Shown: in pieces, positions 1 to 7,036 of the stretch
Position numbering within the stretch: position 1 is the first letter of the stretch
How the letters are laid out: each line of letters begins with the position of its first letter
Assembly (NCBI GenBank): GCA_900550065.1
Contig: URQR01000030.1
Coordinates: 1-14,689, forward strand
From: an uncultured Eubacteriales bacterium
GTDB taxonomy: Bacteria; Bacillota; Clostridia; UBA1381; UMGS1253
Reading direction: 5' to 3'
DNA: 14,689 nucleotides
Translations under genes and position numbers: made by a program
The notes under the pieces: model-generated
Databases searched by the model: none
What the model was told of the DNA's origin: nothing
Seen by the model: the letters and a program-made list of their open reading frames with translations, nothing else

Positions 1-1258
1 GCGGATTCTTGCTCTTTGCGAGCTTCATTGCATTCATGATTCTGCCTGGCATCGCGCCAATATACGTCTTTCTATGTCCGCGGATATCCGCCTCGTCGCG
101 TACGCCGCCCAGCGAAATTCGCACATAGTTACGTCCGACCGCTTCCGCAATGGACTTTGCAATCGACGTTTTGCCGACGCCCGGCGGCCCGACAAAGCAC
201 AAAATCGGCGAAGTGATATTTTTCGCCAGTTTTCTTACAGCTAAAAATTCTAAAACGCGCTCCTTTACCTTTTCGAGCCCGTAGTGCTGTTCGTTTAAAA
301 TCCGTTCCGCTTTCCGTAAATCAAAACGTTCCTTTGTCGATGTATTCCACGGCAGCTCTAAAACCATATCGAGATAGTTTCGAATTACCGCGCCGTCCGG
401 CGAACCGGACGAGAGCTTCACGAGCCTGTCGGTTTCTTTTATCAGCTTTTCTTCTATTTCTTTGTTTAGCTTCGCTTCCTTAATCTTCTTTTTATATTCC
501 GCAACCTCCGCGCTTACGCCGTCCTTATCCCCGAGCTCGTCTGTGATAACCTTCAGCTGCTCTCGCAGGTAGTACTCGCGTTGATTTTGGTCAATTTGTG
601 ACTTTACTTTGTCAGAGATGCTCTGCTCCAAACGAATCACTTCAATTTCGTTTTTCAAAATCGCAATTAATTTTGTCACACGGTCAAAAATCCCCTCACT
701 TTCAAGAATCACCTGCTTGTCCGTGTACTTCAAATTAATATTTGATACGATTACATCCGTGATTTTCGCCACATCGTCAATAGCCATAATCGACATCATG
801 GATTCCGAATTGATTTTATTATTATAGGAAAAATATTGTTCAAATGTCTCACGTAATTGGCGTAATAGCGCGTCCTCTACAATCTTATCCTCGTGCATCG
901 CATCGCTGATTTCATCTGCATAACAAACAAAGAATGGATTGTCGCTAATAATCTCTGTAAGCCGCGCCCGGCACACGCCTTCTACCAAAATCCGTACCGA
1001 ATCCCCCGGCAGTTTGATGACCTGCTTAATTTTTGCGATTGTACCGACTGTATATACATCGTCTATCGTAGGTTCATCGACCTCAATATCCCGCTGTGCA
1101 ACGAGAAATATCGTCTGGTCGCCAGCCATCGCGGCTTCAAGCGCCTTGATTGACTTTGGCCGTCCAACGTCAAAATGTGTTATCATATATGGAAAAATAA
1201 CAATTCCGCGCATTGCCATCATCGGTAATTGTTTTTCATAATTTTCTGTAAACTCCAT
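1..1258 (-). CDS. lon: ATP-dependent protease Lon, N-terminal part (cut by window edge)
   Basis: Lon is a cytosolic AAA+ serine protease that degrades misfolded and short-lived regulatory proteins. About 419 codons are visible, running off the left edge with no stop. The start ATG at 1258 follows an AAGGAGAG ribosome binding site. The LON substrate-binding domain begins with a PMMAMRGIVIFP-type motif (about residues 12-23), followed by a helical region with the DQNQREYYLREQLK signature (about residues 221-234). The Walker A motif GPPGVGKTS lies near residue 355, the position expected for canonical LonA. The text then enters the AAA+ module (SLGGVRDEADIRGHRKTYIGAMPG). Walker B, sensors and the Ser-Lys protease domain must lie outside the window. 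The order clpX-lon is the common Bacillota arrangement, but lon has its own promoter and a terminator separates it from clpX. Confidence 0.96.
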   Translation of the reverse strand, partial: MEFTENYEKQLPMMAMRGIVIFPYMITHFDVGRPKSIKALEAAMAGDQTIFLVAQRDIEVDEPTIDDVYTVGTIAKIKQVIKLPGDSVRILVEGVCRARLTEIISDNPFFVCYADEISDAMHEDKIVEDALLRQLRETFEQYFSYNNKINSESMMSIMAIDDVAKITDVIVSNINLKYTDKQVILESEGIFDRVTKLIAILKNEIEVIRLEQSISDKVKSQIDQNQREYYLREQLKVITDELGDKDGVSAEVAEYKKKIKEAKLNKEIEEKLIKETDRLVKLSSGSPDGAVIRNYLDMVLELPWNTSTKERFDLRKAERILNEQHYGLEKVKERVLEFLAVRKLAKNITSPILCFVGPPGVGKTSIAKSIAEAVGRNYVRISLGGVRDEADIRGHRKTYIGAMPGRIMNAMKLAKSKNP

Positions 1259-1292
1259 AGCTCTCTCCTTTTGTCTAACGATTCGTAGTCTT

Positions 1293-1321
1293 ATTATACG
1301 ATACATTCCATGTGTTTTCAA
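1293..1321 (-). promoter_or_regulatory. Sigma-A promoter of lon
   Basis: On the minus strand a TTGAAA -35 box (1316-1321) is separated by exactly 17 nt from a perfect TATAAT -10 box (1293-1298). Transcription would start near 1286, leaving a leader of roughly 28 nt before the lon ATG at 1258. No CtsR direct repeat or CIRCE inverted repeat was seen next to it, so heat-shock control through those repressors is not supported. Confidence 0.88.
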
Positions 1322-1390
1322 GTATTTAAAGCTGACGCACAGTGATAGTATTACCAAAATCAATGTCATGTATGAAAAAAGACTGTTATT

Positions 1391-1423
1391 GTATAAAAAC
1401 AGCGCTCTTTTCACGAGCGCTGT
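1391..1423 (-). terminator. Intrinsic terminator of the tig-clpP-clpX operon
   Basis: On the minus strand ACAGCGCTC (1415-1423) and GAGCGCTGT (1399-1407) form a perfect 9-bp GC-rich stem with a 7-nt loop, followed at once by a T-run (1395-1399). It begins about 20 nt after the clpX stop codon and isolates clpX from the lon promoter. Confidence 0.95.
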
Positions 1424-1442
1424 CTAACAACTCTGCTGTTTA

Positions 1443-2744
1443 TTACCCAATATCACGATCTACCATTTTGTCTGTTTCAAAATTAGAACGACTGCGTTTA
1501 TTTGGATTGTGAATAATTTCGGGAGCCTTCCCCTCCAACACCGTATCAGCATGGACAACACAACGTTCAATTGTTTCATCAGACGGAATATCGAACATAA
1601 TATCCATCATTGTCTCTTCCACAATTGCCCGCAGGCCGCGCGCACCCGTATTACGTTCGCTCGCCTTATCAGCAATCGCCTCAATCGCCTCACGGTCAAA
1701 GTCGAGCCGTACGTCATCCATTTCTAAAAGCTTCTGATATTGCTTAATCAATGCATTCTTCGGCTCGGTCAAAATCCGTACAAGCGCCTCACGGTCAAGA
1801 TTATCCAGCGTCGCCACAATTGGCAAGCGTCCGATAAATTCCGGAATCAGCCCATATTTGAGCAGGTCCTGCGGTGTAATGTTCTTGAGCGTTTTTCCAA
1901 ACTCCATGTTCTTTTTACTTTCTACAAGCGCGCCGAACCCAAGCGAATTCTTACCCGTACGGTTATTGATAATTTTATCAATCCCATCGAATGCACCGCC
2001 ACATATAAATAAAATATTTGTCGTATCAATTTGAATAAATTCCTGATGTGGATGCTTTCTACCACCCTGCGGCGGTACGGACGCAACCGTACCCTCTAAA
2101 ATTTTTAAAAGTGCCTGCTGTACGCCTTCTCCGCTGACATCACGGGTAATAGACGGATTTTCCGACTTTTTGGATATTTTATCAATCTCATCAATATAAA
2201 TAATACCGCGTTCTGCCATATCAATATCGTAATCAGCTGCCTGAATCAGCTTGAGTAAAATGTTTTCCACATCTTCGCCGACGTAGCCAGCCTCCGTGAG
2301 CGATGTTGCGTCCGCAATCGCAAACGGAACATTTAAAATTCTTGCCAACGTTTGCGCTAAGAACGTTTTACCAGAACCGGTCGGCCCTAAAAGCAATATA
2401 TTGCTCTTTTGAAGCTCTACGTCATCAATATGGTTTTCATGTTCAATCCGCTTATAATGGTTATAAACCGCGACAGACATGACCTTTTTGGCTTCGTCTT
2501 GTCCAATCACATATTGGTCCAAAATTTCCTTTATCTTTCTCGGCTTCGGCACATTCGCCAAATCCAAGTCCATCGGTTCTATTTCATATTCGCCGTCAAG
2601 TACGCTCTGGCACAGCGAAATACACTCATTGCAAATATAAACGCCGGGGCCTGCAACAAGCTTTTTTACTGCATCCTGCGACTTGCCGCAAAACGAACAT
2701 TTCAATTGTTTCGTGTTATTATTTGTTGGTTTGTTTCCGGACAT
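1443..2744 (-). CDS. clpX: ATP-dependent unfoldase ClpX
   Basis: ClpX is the AAA+ hexameric unfoldase that recognises substrates and threads them into ClpP. The 433-residue protein has an N-terminal C4 zinc-binding domain (C16, C19, C38, C41), Walker A GPTGSGKT (120-127), the GYVG pore loop (153-156) and Walker B IIYIDEIDK (181-189). It also has the RKH pore loop (229-231) and sensor 2 GARGLR (367-372). The ClpP-docking loop reads LGF (268-270) where many homologues have IGF, a conservative change that also occurs in other bacteria. The open frame extends to 2759 (MRGDT...). I chose the ATG at 2744 because AGAGGTGA sits 4-12 nt upstream of it, whereas the upstream ATG overlaps that site. It lies 25 nt after clpP, in one operon with it. 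Confidence 0.98.
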   Translation of the reverse strand: MSGNKPTNNNTKQLKCSFCGKSQDAVKKLVAGPGVYICNECISLCQSVLDGEYEIEPMDLDLANVPKPRKIKEILDQYVIGQDEAKKVMSVAVYNHYKRIEHENHIDDVELQKSNILLLGPTGSGKTFLAQTLARILNVPFAIADATSLTEAGYVGEDVENILLKLIQAADYDIDMAERGIIYIDEIDKISKKSENPSITRDVSGEGVQQALLKILEGTVASVPPQGGRKHPHQEFIQIDTTNILFICGGAFDGIDKIINNRTGKNSLGFGALVESKKNMEFGKTLKNITPQDLLKYGLIPEFIGRLPIVATLDNLDREALVRILTEPKNALIKQYQKLLEMDDVRLDFDREAIEAIADKASERNTGARGLRAIVEETMMDIMFDIPSDETIERCVVHADTVLEGKAPEIIHNPNKRSRSNFETDKMVDRDIG

Positions 2745-2748
2745 TGTG

Positions 2749-2756
2749 TCACCTCT
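2749..2756 (-). promoter_or_regulatory. Ribosome binding site deciding the clpX start
   Basis: The minus-strand sequence GAGAGGTGACACA precedes the ATG at 2744. Its AGGTG core is placed correctly for that codon and falls inside the coding text if the upstream ATG at 2759 were used, so the shorter ClpX is preferred. Confidence 0.8.
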
Positions 2757-2769
2757 CATTCAAGCTTAT

Positions 2770-3360
2770 TTAAGCCCTGTGTGTAAACACATCATCAATC
2801 AGTCCATATGCCTTCGCCTCTTGCGCGCCCATAAAATTGTCACGGTCTGTATCGTGCTCAATTACGTCAAGCGGCTTACCTGTATTTTCCGATAAAATGC
2901 GGTTTAATTTGTCGCGCGTTTTGAGCACCCAATCCGTATGGATTTTCATGTCGGTTGCTTGCCCCTGCGCGCCGCCCATCGGCTGATGAATCATAATCTC
3001 CGCGTTCGGCAGAGCAAAACGCTTACCCTTAGTACCGGAACTCAGAAGAAACGCACCCATAGAAGCAGCCATACCGATACAAATCGTCGATACGTCGCAT
3101 TTGATATACTGCATCGTGTCATAAATCGCCATACCGGCCGTTACTGACCCGCCCGGGCTATTGATATAAAACTGAATTTCCTTGTCGGGGTCCTCCCCCT
3201 CTAAGAATAGAAGCTGCGCATCAATCAGGGAAGCAGTTACATCATTGACTTCTTCACCCAAGATAATAATTCTGTCCTTAAGCAAGCGGGAATAAATATC
3301 ATATGCGCGCTCGCCCCGGTTCGACTGTTCAATAACGGTAGGCACTAAACTCATGTTCAT
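2770..3360 (-). CDS. clpP: ATP-dependent Clp protease proteolytic subunit ClpP
   Basis: ClpP is the tetradecameric serine peptidase that degrades proteins delivered by ClpX and related ATPases. The 196-residue product has the full catalytic triad: S100 in GMAASMGAF, H125 in EIMIHQP and D174 in DTDRDNFM. It also has the glycine-rich INSPGGSV strand (67-73). Its length matches the family (about 195 residues). The open frame begins at a GTG at 3369, but that codon overlaps the ribosome binding site. The ATG at 3360 lies 8 nt after AGGAG and gives MNMSLVPTVIEQ, the usual ClpP N-terminus. An ATG at 3354 is a possible alternative. The gene lies 38 nt after tig and 25 nt before clpX. I see no promoter in either gap, so the three genes probably share one transcript. 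Confidence 0.98.
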   Translation of the reverse strand: MNMSLVPTVIEQSNRGERAYDIYSRLLKDRIIILGEEVNDVTASLIDAQLLFLEGEDPDKEIQFYINSPGGSVTAGMAIYDTMQYIKCDVSTICIGMAASMGAFLLSSGTKGKRFALPNAEIMIHQPMGGAQGQATDMKIHTDWVLKTRDKLNRILSENTGKPLDVIEHDTDRDNFMGAQEAKAYGLIDDVFTHRA

Positions 3361-3368
3361 GCGTATCA

Positions 3369-3373
3369 CTCCT
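3369..3373 (-). promoter_or_regulatory. Ribosome binding site deciding the clpP start
   Basis: AGGAG on the minus strand lies 8 nt before the ATG at 3360. It overlaps the GTG at 3369 that would open the longest frame, arguing against that upstream start. Confidence 0.8.
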
Positions 3374-3398
3374 GTCCTGTCAATATGTAATCTTTTCT

Positions 3399-4682
3399 TT
3401 ATTCCTCAATAAAATTCGCCTTTTCAAGCAACGCGTCAATCGTTTTATTCGTAACGATATCCTTCTTCAAATCTTCCTCATTGACAAAGCTCTTTACCTT
3501 ATCAACATCCATTTTATACTGCTCCGCGAGCTTTTCATATTCTTTTGCAACGTCGTCCTTGAGTGCCTTAATCTTTTCTTTTTTCGCCATCGCTTCAAGT
3601 GCAAGCATACCCTTTACCTGACGCTCCGCCTGCTCTTTAAACTGCCCGCGGAACGCAGCCATATCCATGCCCGCATACTCTAAATACTTTTCAACCGACA
3701 TCCCCTGATACGACAGGCGCATCTCAAAATCACGCACAAGCTCGTCAATCCGATTCTCGTACATAATTTCCGGAATATCCGCCTTCATCTTATCAACAAC
3801 AAAGTCGATAACCTCGTTTTCGAGCTCCTGTTTCTCCCGTTTTTCAGCATTCTCTTTCAGCTTTGCCAAAATATCCGCTTTCAATTCATCTAAAGTGTCA
3901 AAATCGCTGTCTTTTGCAAATTCATCGTCCAGCTCCGGCAGTTCTTTTGCCTTGATGCCATGCACTGTTACTTTAAATACAGCGGGCTTGCCAGCCAGTT
4001 CCGGTGCATGATATTCTTCAGGGAATGTTACATTAACGTCGGTCTCTTCACCAATATTTTTCCCAACAAGTTGCTCTTCAAAGCCCGGAATAAACTGTCC
4101 CGAACCAAGTGTAAGCTCATAATTTTCGCCCTTGCCGCCTTCAAACGCAACATCATCAACAAAGCCTTCAAAATCAATTACCACTGTATCACCGTCTTGC
4201 GCCGCACGGTCTTCTACTGTAATAATGCGCGCATTTTGCTCCTGACGGCGCTTCAGCTCGTTTTCAACGTCCTCGTCCGTAACAGGGTATTCCGGCTTCT
4301 TGACATCAATTGTCTCGAACTTGCTGATCTTTACGTCCGGCTTCACTGTAATTTTAGCCGTCAAAACAAGGCAGTTTTCCTCATTTGGGAACTGCTTGAT
4401 ATCAACCTCCGGTCTCGAAACCGGCTCAACCTTCGCTTCTTTAATCGCAGCTTCATATGCATCCGGGAAAACAAAATTAATTGCATCATCGTAGAAAATT
4501 TCTTTACCGTACATCTTCTCTACCATCTTCCGCGGTGCTTTGCCCTTACGGAAACCGGGAATATTAAAGTGCTTTATATTTTTTATGTAGGAACGCTGCA
4601 TCGCAGATTCAAACGCTTCCTTGTCGATTTCAATCTCAAGTTCTACCAAATTTGTTTCCAACTTTTCAACCTTTACACTCAT
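3399..4682 (-). CDS. tig: Trigger factor, ribosome-associated chaperone and prolyl isomerase
   Basis: Trigger factor binds the ribosome exit tunnel and holds nascent chains. The 427-residue protein has the three expected parts. The N-terminal ribosome-binding domain carries the signature GFRKGKAP (43-50). An FKBP-type PPIase domain spans about residues 150-245 (DGDTVVIDFEGFVDD ... LGSGQFIPGFEEQLVG ... FPEEYHAPELAGK). A charged helical C-terminal chaperone domain follows and ends in ANFIEE. The open frame extends to 4718 (MKRVKLKVEDNK...). I chose the ATG at 4682 because GGAGG lies 8 nt upstream and MSVKVEKLETN matches normal family N-termini. It is the first gene of the tig-clpP-clpX operon, behind a strong promoter. 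Confidence 0.97.
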   Translation of the reverse strand: MSVKVEKLETNLVELEIEIDKEAFESAMQRSYIKNIKHFNIPGFRKGKAPRKMVEKMYGKEIFYDDAINFVFPDAYEAAIKEAKVEPVSRPEVDIKQFPNEENCLVLTAKITVKPDVKISKFETIDVKKPEYPVTDEDVENELKRRQEQNARIITVEDRAAQDGDTVVIDFEGFVDDVAFEGGKGENYELTLGSGQFIPGFEEQLVGKNIGEETDVNVTFPEEYHAPELAGKPAVFKVTVHGIKAKELPELDDEFAKDSDFDTLDELKADILAKLKENAEKREKQELENEVIDFVVDKMKADIPEIMYENRIDELVRDFEMRLSYQGMSVEKYLEYAGMDMAAFRGQFKEQAERQVKGMLALEAMAKKEKIKALKDDVAKEYEKLAEQYKMDVDKVKSFVNEEDLKKDIVTNKTIDALLEKANFIEE

Positions 4683-4690
4683 CTTATTAT

Positions 4691-4695
4691 CCTCC
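4691..4695 (-). promoter_or_regulatory. Ribosome binding site deciding the tig start
   Basis: GGAGG on the minus strand is 8 nt upstream of the ATG at 4682. The longer frame starting at 4718 has no comparable site and would translate through this one. Confidence 0.85.
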
Positions 4696-4764
4696 ACTTT
4701 CAATTTTACCCTTTTCACATTTGTAATATTGTTCCATATCTATTATAGAAACAGTCATTATGAT

Positions 4765-4792
4765 ATTATAGCATACAAACAAGAATTTGCAA
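4765..4792 (-). promoter_or_regulatory. Extended -10 promoter of the tig-clpP-clpX operon
   Basis: On the minus strand TTGCAA (4787-4792) is followed after 16 nt by TATAAT (4765-4770), preceded by TGC, which gives an extended -10 element. Transcription would start near 4758, leaving a leader of about 75 nt. A second TATAAT at 4742-4747 has no recognisable -35 at 16-18 nt and is weaker. Confidence 0.85.
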
Positions 4793-4811
4793 CCTTTTTT
4801 ATGAAAAATTT

Positions 4812-5519
4812 TTAATCTGTTAATTTTTTGGGTATAAATTCCAAATAATCACATGAAACCAAATCAAATTTTATGCCATTCTGCTCTCCCACAAATGCAA
4901 ATTGCCGCGCTGTACCATGTATATGTCCGTACAGCACATGTTTTACACCATATTTTTGCATCAGCGCCAAAAATCCGGGGTCAACCGCTCCCGCAGCCGT
5001 TACCGGCGGGTAGTGCGTGAAAAAAAGAATTTCCTTTGGCTTCCGTTTTACAGCGTCCGCCAGCGAAAGCGCAGCGCGTCCAATCTCGCGCTCATATATT
5101 TTCTCGTCCTCTGCGCCAAACCCGCTCGCAGCCGGACAATTCCAAAGCCGTGTCCCACAAATTGCAATATCCCGATACAAATAGGAATTGTTCTGTAAAA
5201 ATTGAATATTACCGTAGGCATTGTCGGACACATATCGCCGCAGCTTGCTAACTGTGTCCCACCAGTAATCGTGGTTTCCTTTTAAAAGTATCTTAACTCC
5301 CGGGAGTGAATCCAAAAAATCAAAATCCTTTTTTGCCTCTGACAAGTGCATTGCCCAGCAAAAATCACCCGGCAGCACAACCCAATCGTCCGCTCTTACG
5401 CACTCGCGCCAGTTTTTTTCAAGCCGGTTTACGTAGTCGTCCCACGCCGGACCAAACACATCCATCGGCTTGTCGACCCCAAGCGGCAAATGCAAATCAG
5501 AGATACTAAACAGCGCCAT
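4812..5519 (-). CDS. Calcineurin-like metallophosphoesterase, substrate unknown
   Basis: This 235-residue cytosolic protein has every metal-binding motif of the calcineurin-like phosphoesterase fold: SDLH (D8, H10), GDFCW (D52), GNHD (N82, H83), THYPP (H169) and GHIHG (H199, H201). Two divalent metals are therefore expected. The overall pattern resembles the predicted phosphohydrolases of COG1768, whose substrate I do not know. No signal peptide or membrane segment is visible. The start ATG at 5519 is preceded by GGAGAGGA. The gene begins 15 nt after pncB ends, so the two are probably co-transcribed, but a functional tie to NAD metabolism is only an inference. No hairpin terminator is visible before the tig promoter. 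Confidence 0.88.
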   Translation of the reverse strand: MALFSISDLHLPLGVDKPMDVFGPAWDDYVNRLEKNWRECVRADDWVVLPGDFCWAMHLSEAKKDFDFLDSLPGVKILLKGNHDYWWDTVSKLRRYVSDNAYGNIQFLQNNSYLYRDIAICGTRLWNCPAASGFGAEDEKIYEREIGRAALSLADAVKRKPKEILFFTHYPPVTAAGAVDPGFLALMQKYGVKHVLYGHIHGTARQFAFVGEQNGIKFDLVSCDYLEFIPKKLTD

Positions 5520-5534
5520 AAATCCTCTCCATTT

Positions 5535-6977
5535 CTATTTCGAATACTGCCCGAGTAAATCGTTCTTAATATCCCAAAGCTTTTGTGACAAATCAACATA
5601 ATAATTGTGCGGGTTTTCAAACCGCTTTACTTCGTCCCAAAGCATTCCGACCTGCTGGCTGCAAAACGCCTTAATCTCGTCGAGTGTGGGAGATTCATAG
5701 ACACATGTTCCCTTTTCAAAAATCTTTGTTAAGACTGGTTTTGCATAGAAGTCCTCGACAAGTTTACGTTTCCAAACGTGCTCCGGATCAAAAATCTCAT
5801 ACGGTTTCGTATCGTCGATTTTCTCGTCGTGCAGTGTAATAACGTCCGCAATCGCCATATCGTTTTCGCGTGAATACAGGCGGTACACCTGTTTAAAGCA
5901 CGGCGTCGTAATTTTGGTCACGTTCTCACTAAGCTTGATCTTCGGCGTAATCGTTCCATCGTTCTCCTCCACTGCTACGATTTTATATACGCCGCCAAAC
6001 ACCGGCTCAGAGCTTGACGTAATTAGTCGCTCGCCTACGCCGAACGAGTCAATCTGCGCGCCCTGCATTAATGTATCGCGGATAATGAACTCATCGAGCG
6101 AGTTCGATGCAACAATTCCGCAGTCGGAAAAGCCCGCGTCATCTAACATTTTACGCGCCTTTTTTGACAAATATGTGATATCGCCGCTGTCAATTCGAAT
6201 CCCCTTTGGCCTGCACCCCATTGGAAGCAAAACGTCGTTGAAGACCTTAATTGCGTTCGGAATCCCGCTTTTTAAAACATTATACGTATCAACCAACAGT
6301 GTACAGTCATTCGGATACGTTTTTGCATAGGCAACAAAGGCATCGTATTCATTGTCAAACAGTTGAATCCAGCTATGTGCCATCGTGCCCAGCGCAGGCA
6401 CACCGAAGTTTCGCTCCGCAATTGCACATGCCGTCCCTGCACAGCCGCCGATGTAGGCCGCGCGCGCTCCCATAATTGCTGCGTTATAGCCCTGTGCTCT
6501 GCGGGACCCAAACTCCATAACCGGGCGTCCGTCCGCCGCGCGGACAATACGGTTTGCCTTCGTCGCAATCAGACTCTGGTGATTAACAGTCAACAGTATC
6601 ATCGTTTCGACAAACTGTGCCTGTATCACAGGGCCGCGCACAGTAACAATTGGCTCCCCCGGAAAAATCGGCATTCCTTCCGGAACCGCCCAAACATCGC
6701 ATTCAAACTTGAAGTCTCTTAGATAGTCCAAAAACGCTTCACAGAAAATATTCTTGCTGCGTAAAAATTCAATATCTTCCTCGTAAAACCGAAGATTTTT
6801 CAAATACTCAATCAATTGCTCCACACCGACCATTATTGCATAGCCGCCACCGTCCGGCACCTTACGGAAGAACATGTCAAAATACGCAATTTTATCTACG
6901 AAACCATGCTCAAAGTACCCGTTTGCCATCGTAAACTCGTAAAAGTCTGTCAGCATCGTCAAGTTTTCTCTGTCCAT
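5535..6977 (-). CDS. pncB: Nicotinate phosphoribosyltransferase (NAD salvage)
   Basis: The enzyme joins nicotinate to PRPP, with ATP hydrolysis, to give nicotinate mononucleotide, the first step of the Preiss-Handler NAD salvage route. The 480-residue protein starts with MLTDFYEFTMANGYF (8-22), carries EFGSRRAQG (155-163), and has the GTMAHSW motif (197-203) whose H201 matches the autophosphorylated histidine. A PRPP/phosphate-binding stretch GIRIDSGD follows. The C-terminal extension is typical of the longer Gram-positive enzymes. It lies 59 nt after pcrA, in an AT-rich gap without a clear promoter or terminator, and 15 nt before the phosphoesterase gene. GGAG precedes the ATG at a short spacing of about 4 nt. 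Confidence 0.95.
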   Translation of the reverse strand: MDRENLTMLTDFYEFTMANGYFEHGFVDKIAYFDMFFRKVPDGGGYAIMVGVEQLIEYLKNLRFYEEDIEFLRSKNIFCEAFLDYLRDFKFECDVWAVPEGMPIFPGEPIVTVRGPVIQAQFVETMILLTVNHQSLIATKANRIVRAADGRPVMEFGSRRAQGYNAAIMGARAAYIGGCAGTACAIAERNFGVPALGTMAHSWIQLFDNEYDAFVAYAKTYPNDCTLLVDTYNVLKSGIPNAIKVFNDVLLPMGCRPKGIRIDSGDITYLSKKARKMLDDAGFSDCGIVASNSLDEFIIRDTLMQGAQIDSFGVGERLITSSSEPVFGGVYKIVAVEENDGTITPKIKLSENVTKITTPCFKQVYRLYSRENDMAIADVITLHDEKIDDTKPYEIFDPEHVWKRKLVEDFYAKPVLTKIFEKGTCVYESPTLDEIKAFCSQQVGMLWDEVKRFENPHNYYVDLSQKLWDIKNDLLGQYSK

Positions 6978-7036
6978 ACTTCTCCATCGCCTTTAATTAA
7001 AATTTTTATTCTAAAAACAACTTCGTTATAAATATA

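Noticed and set aside
1322..1390. CtsR or CIRCE operator upstream of lon
   Set aside because: No GGTCAAA direct repeat and no TTAGCACTC-type inverted repeat is present.
4742..4747. Second TATAAT upstream of tig as a tandem promoter
   Set aside because: At 16-18 nt spacing the would-be -35 region reads as the upstream -10 box and has no TTGACA-like hexamer, nor an extended -10 TG.
3960..4748. A 262-codon plus-strand open frame
   Set aside because: It is antisense to tig and runs through the tig promoter; no motif, no ribosome binding site.
4793..4811. A/T-run after the metallophosphoesterase gene as a terminator
   Set aside because: There are T and A runs but no GC-containing stem, so I could not call an intrinsic terminator.
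6978..7036. Promoter between pcrA and pncB
   Set aside because: The gap is AT-rich and offers many loose -10 look-alikes, but none with an acceptable -35 at 16-18 nt; co-transcription with pcrA is as likely.
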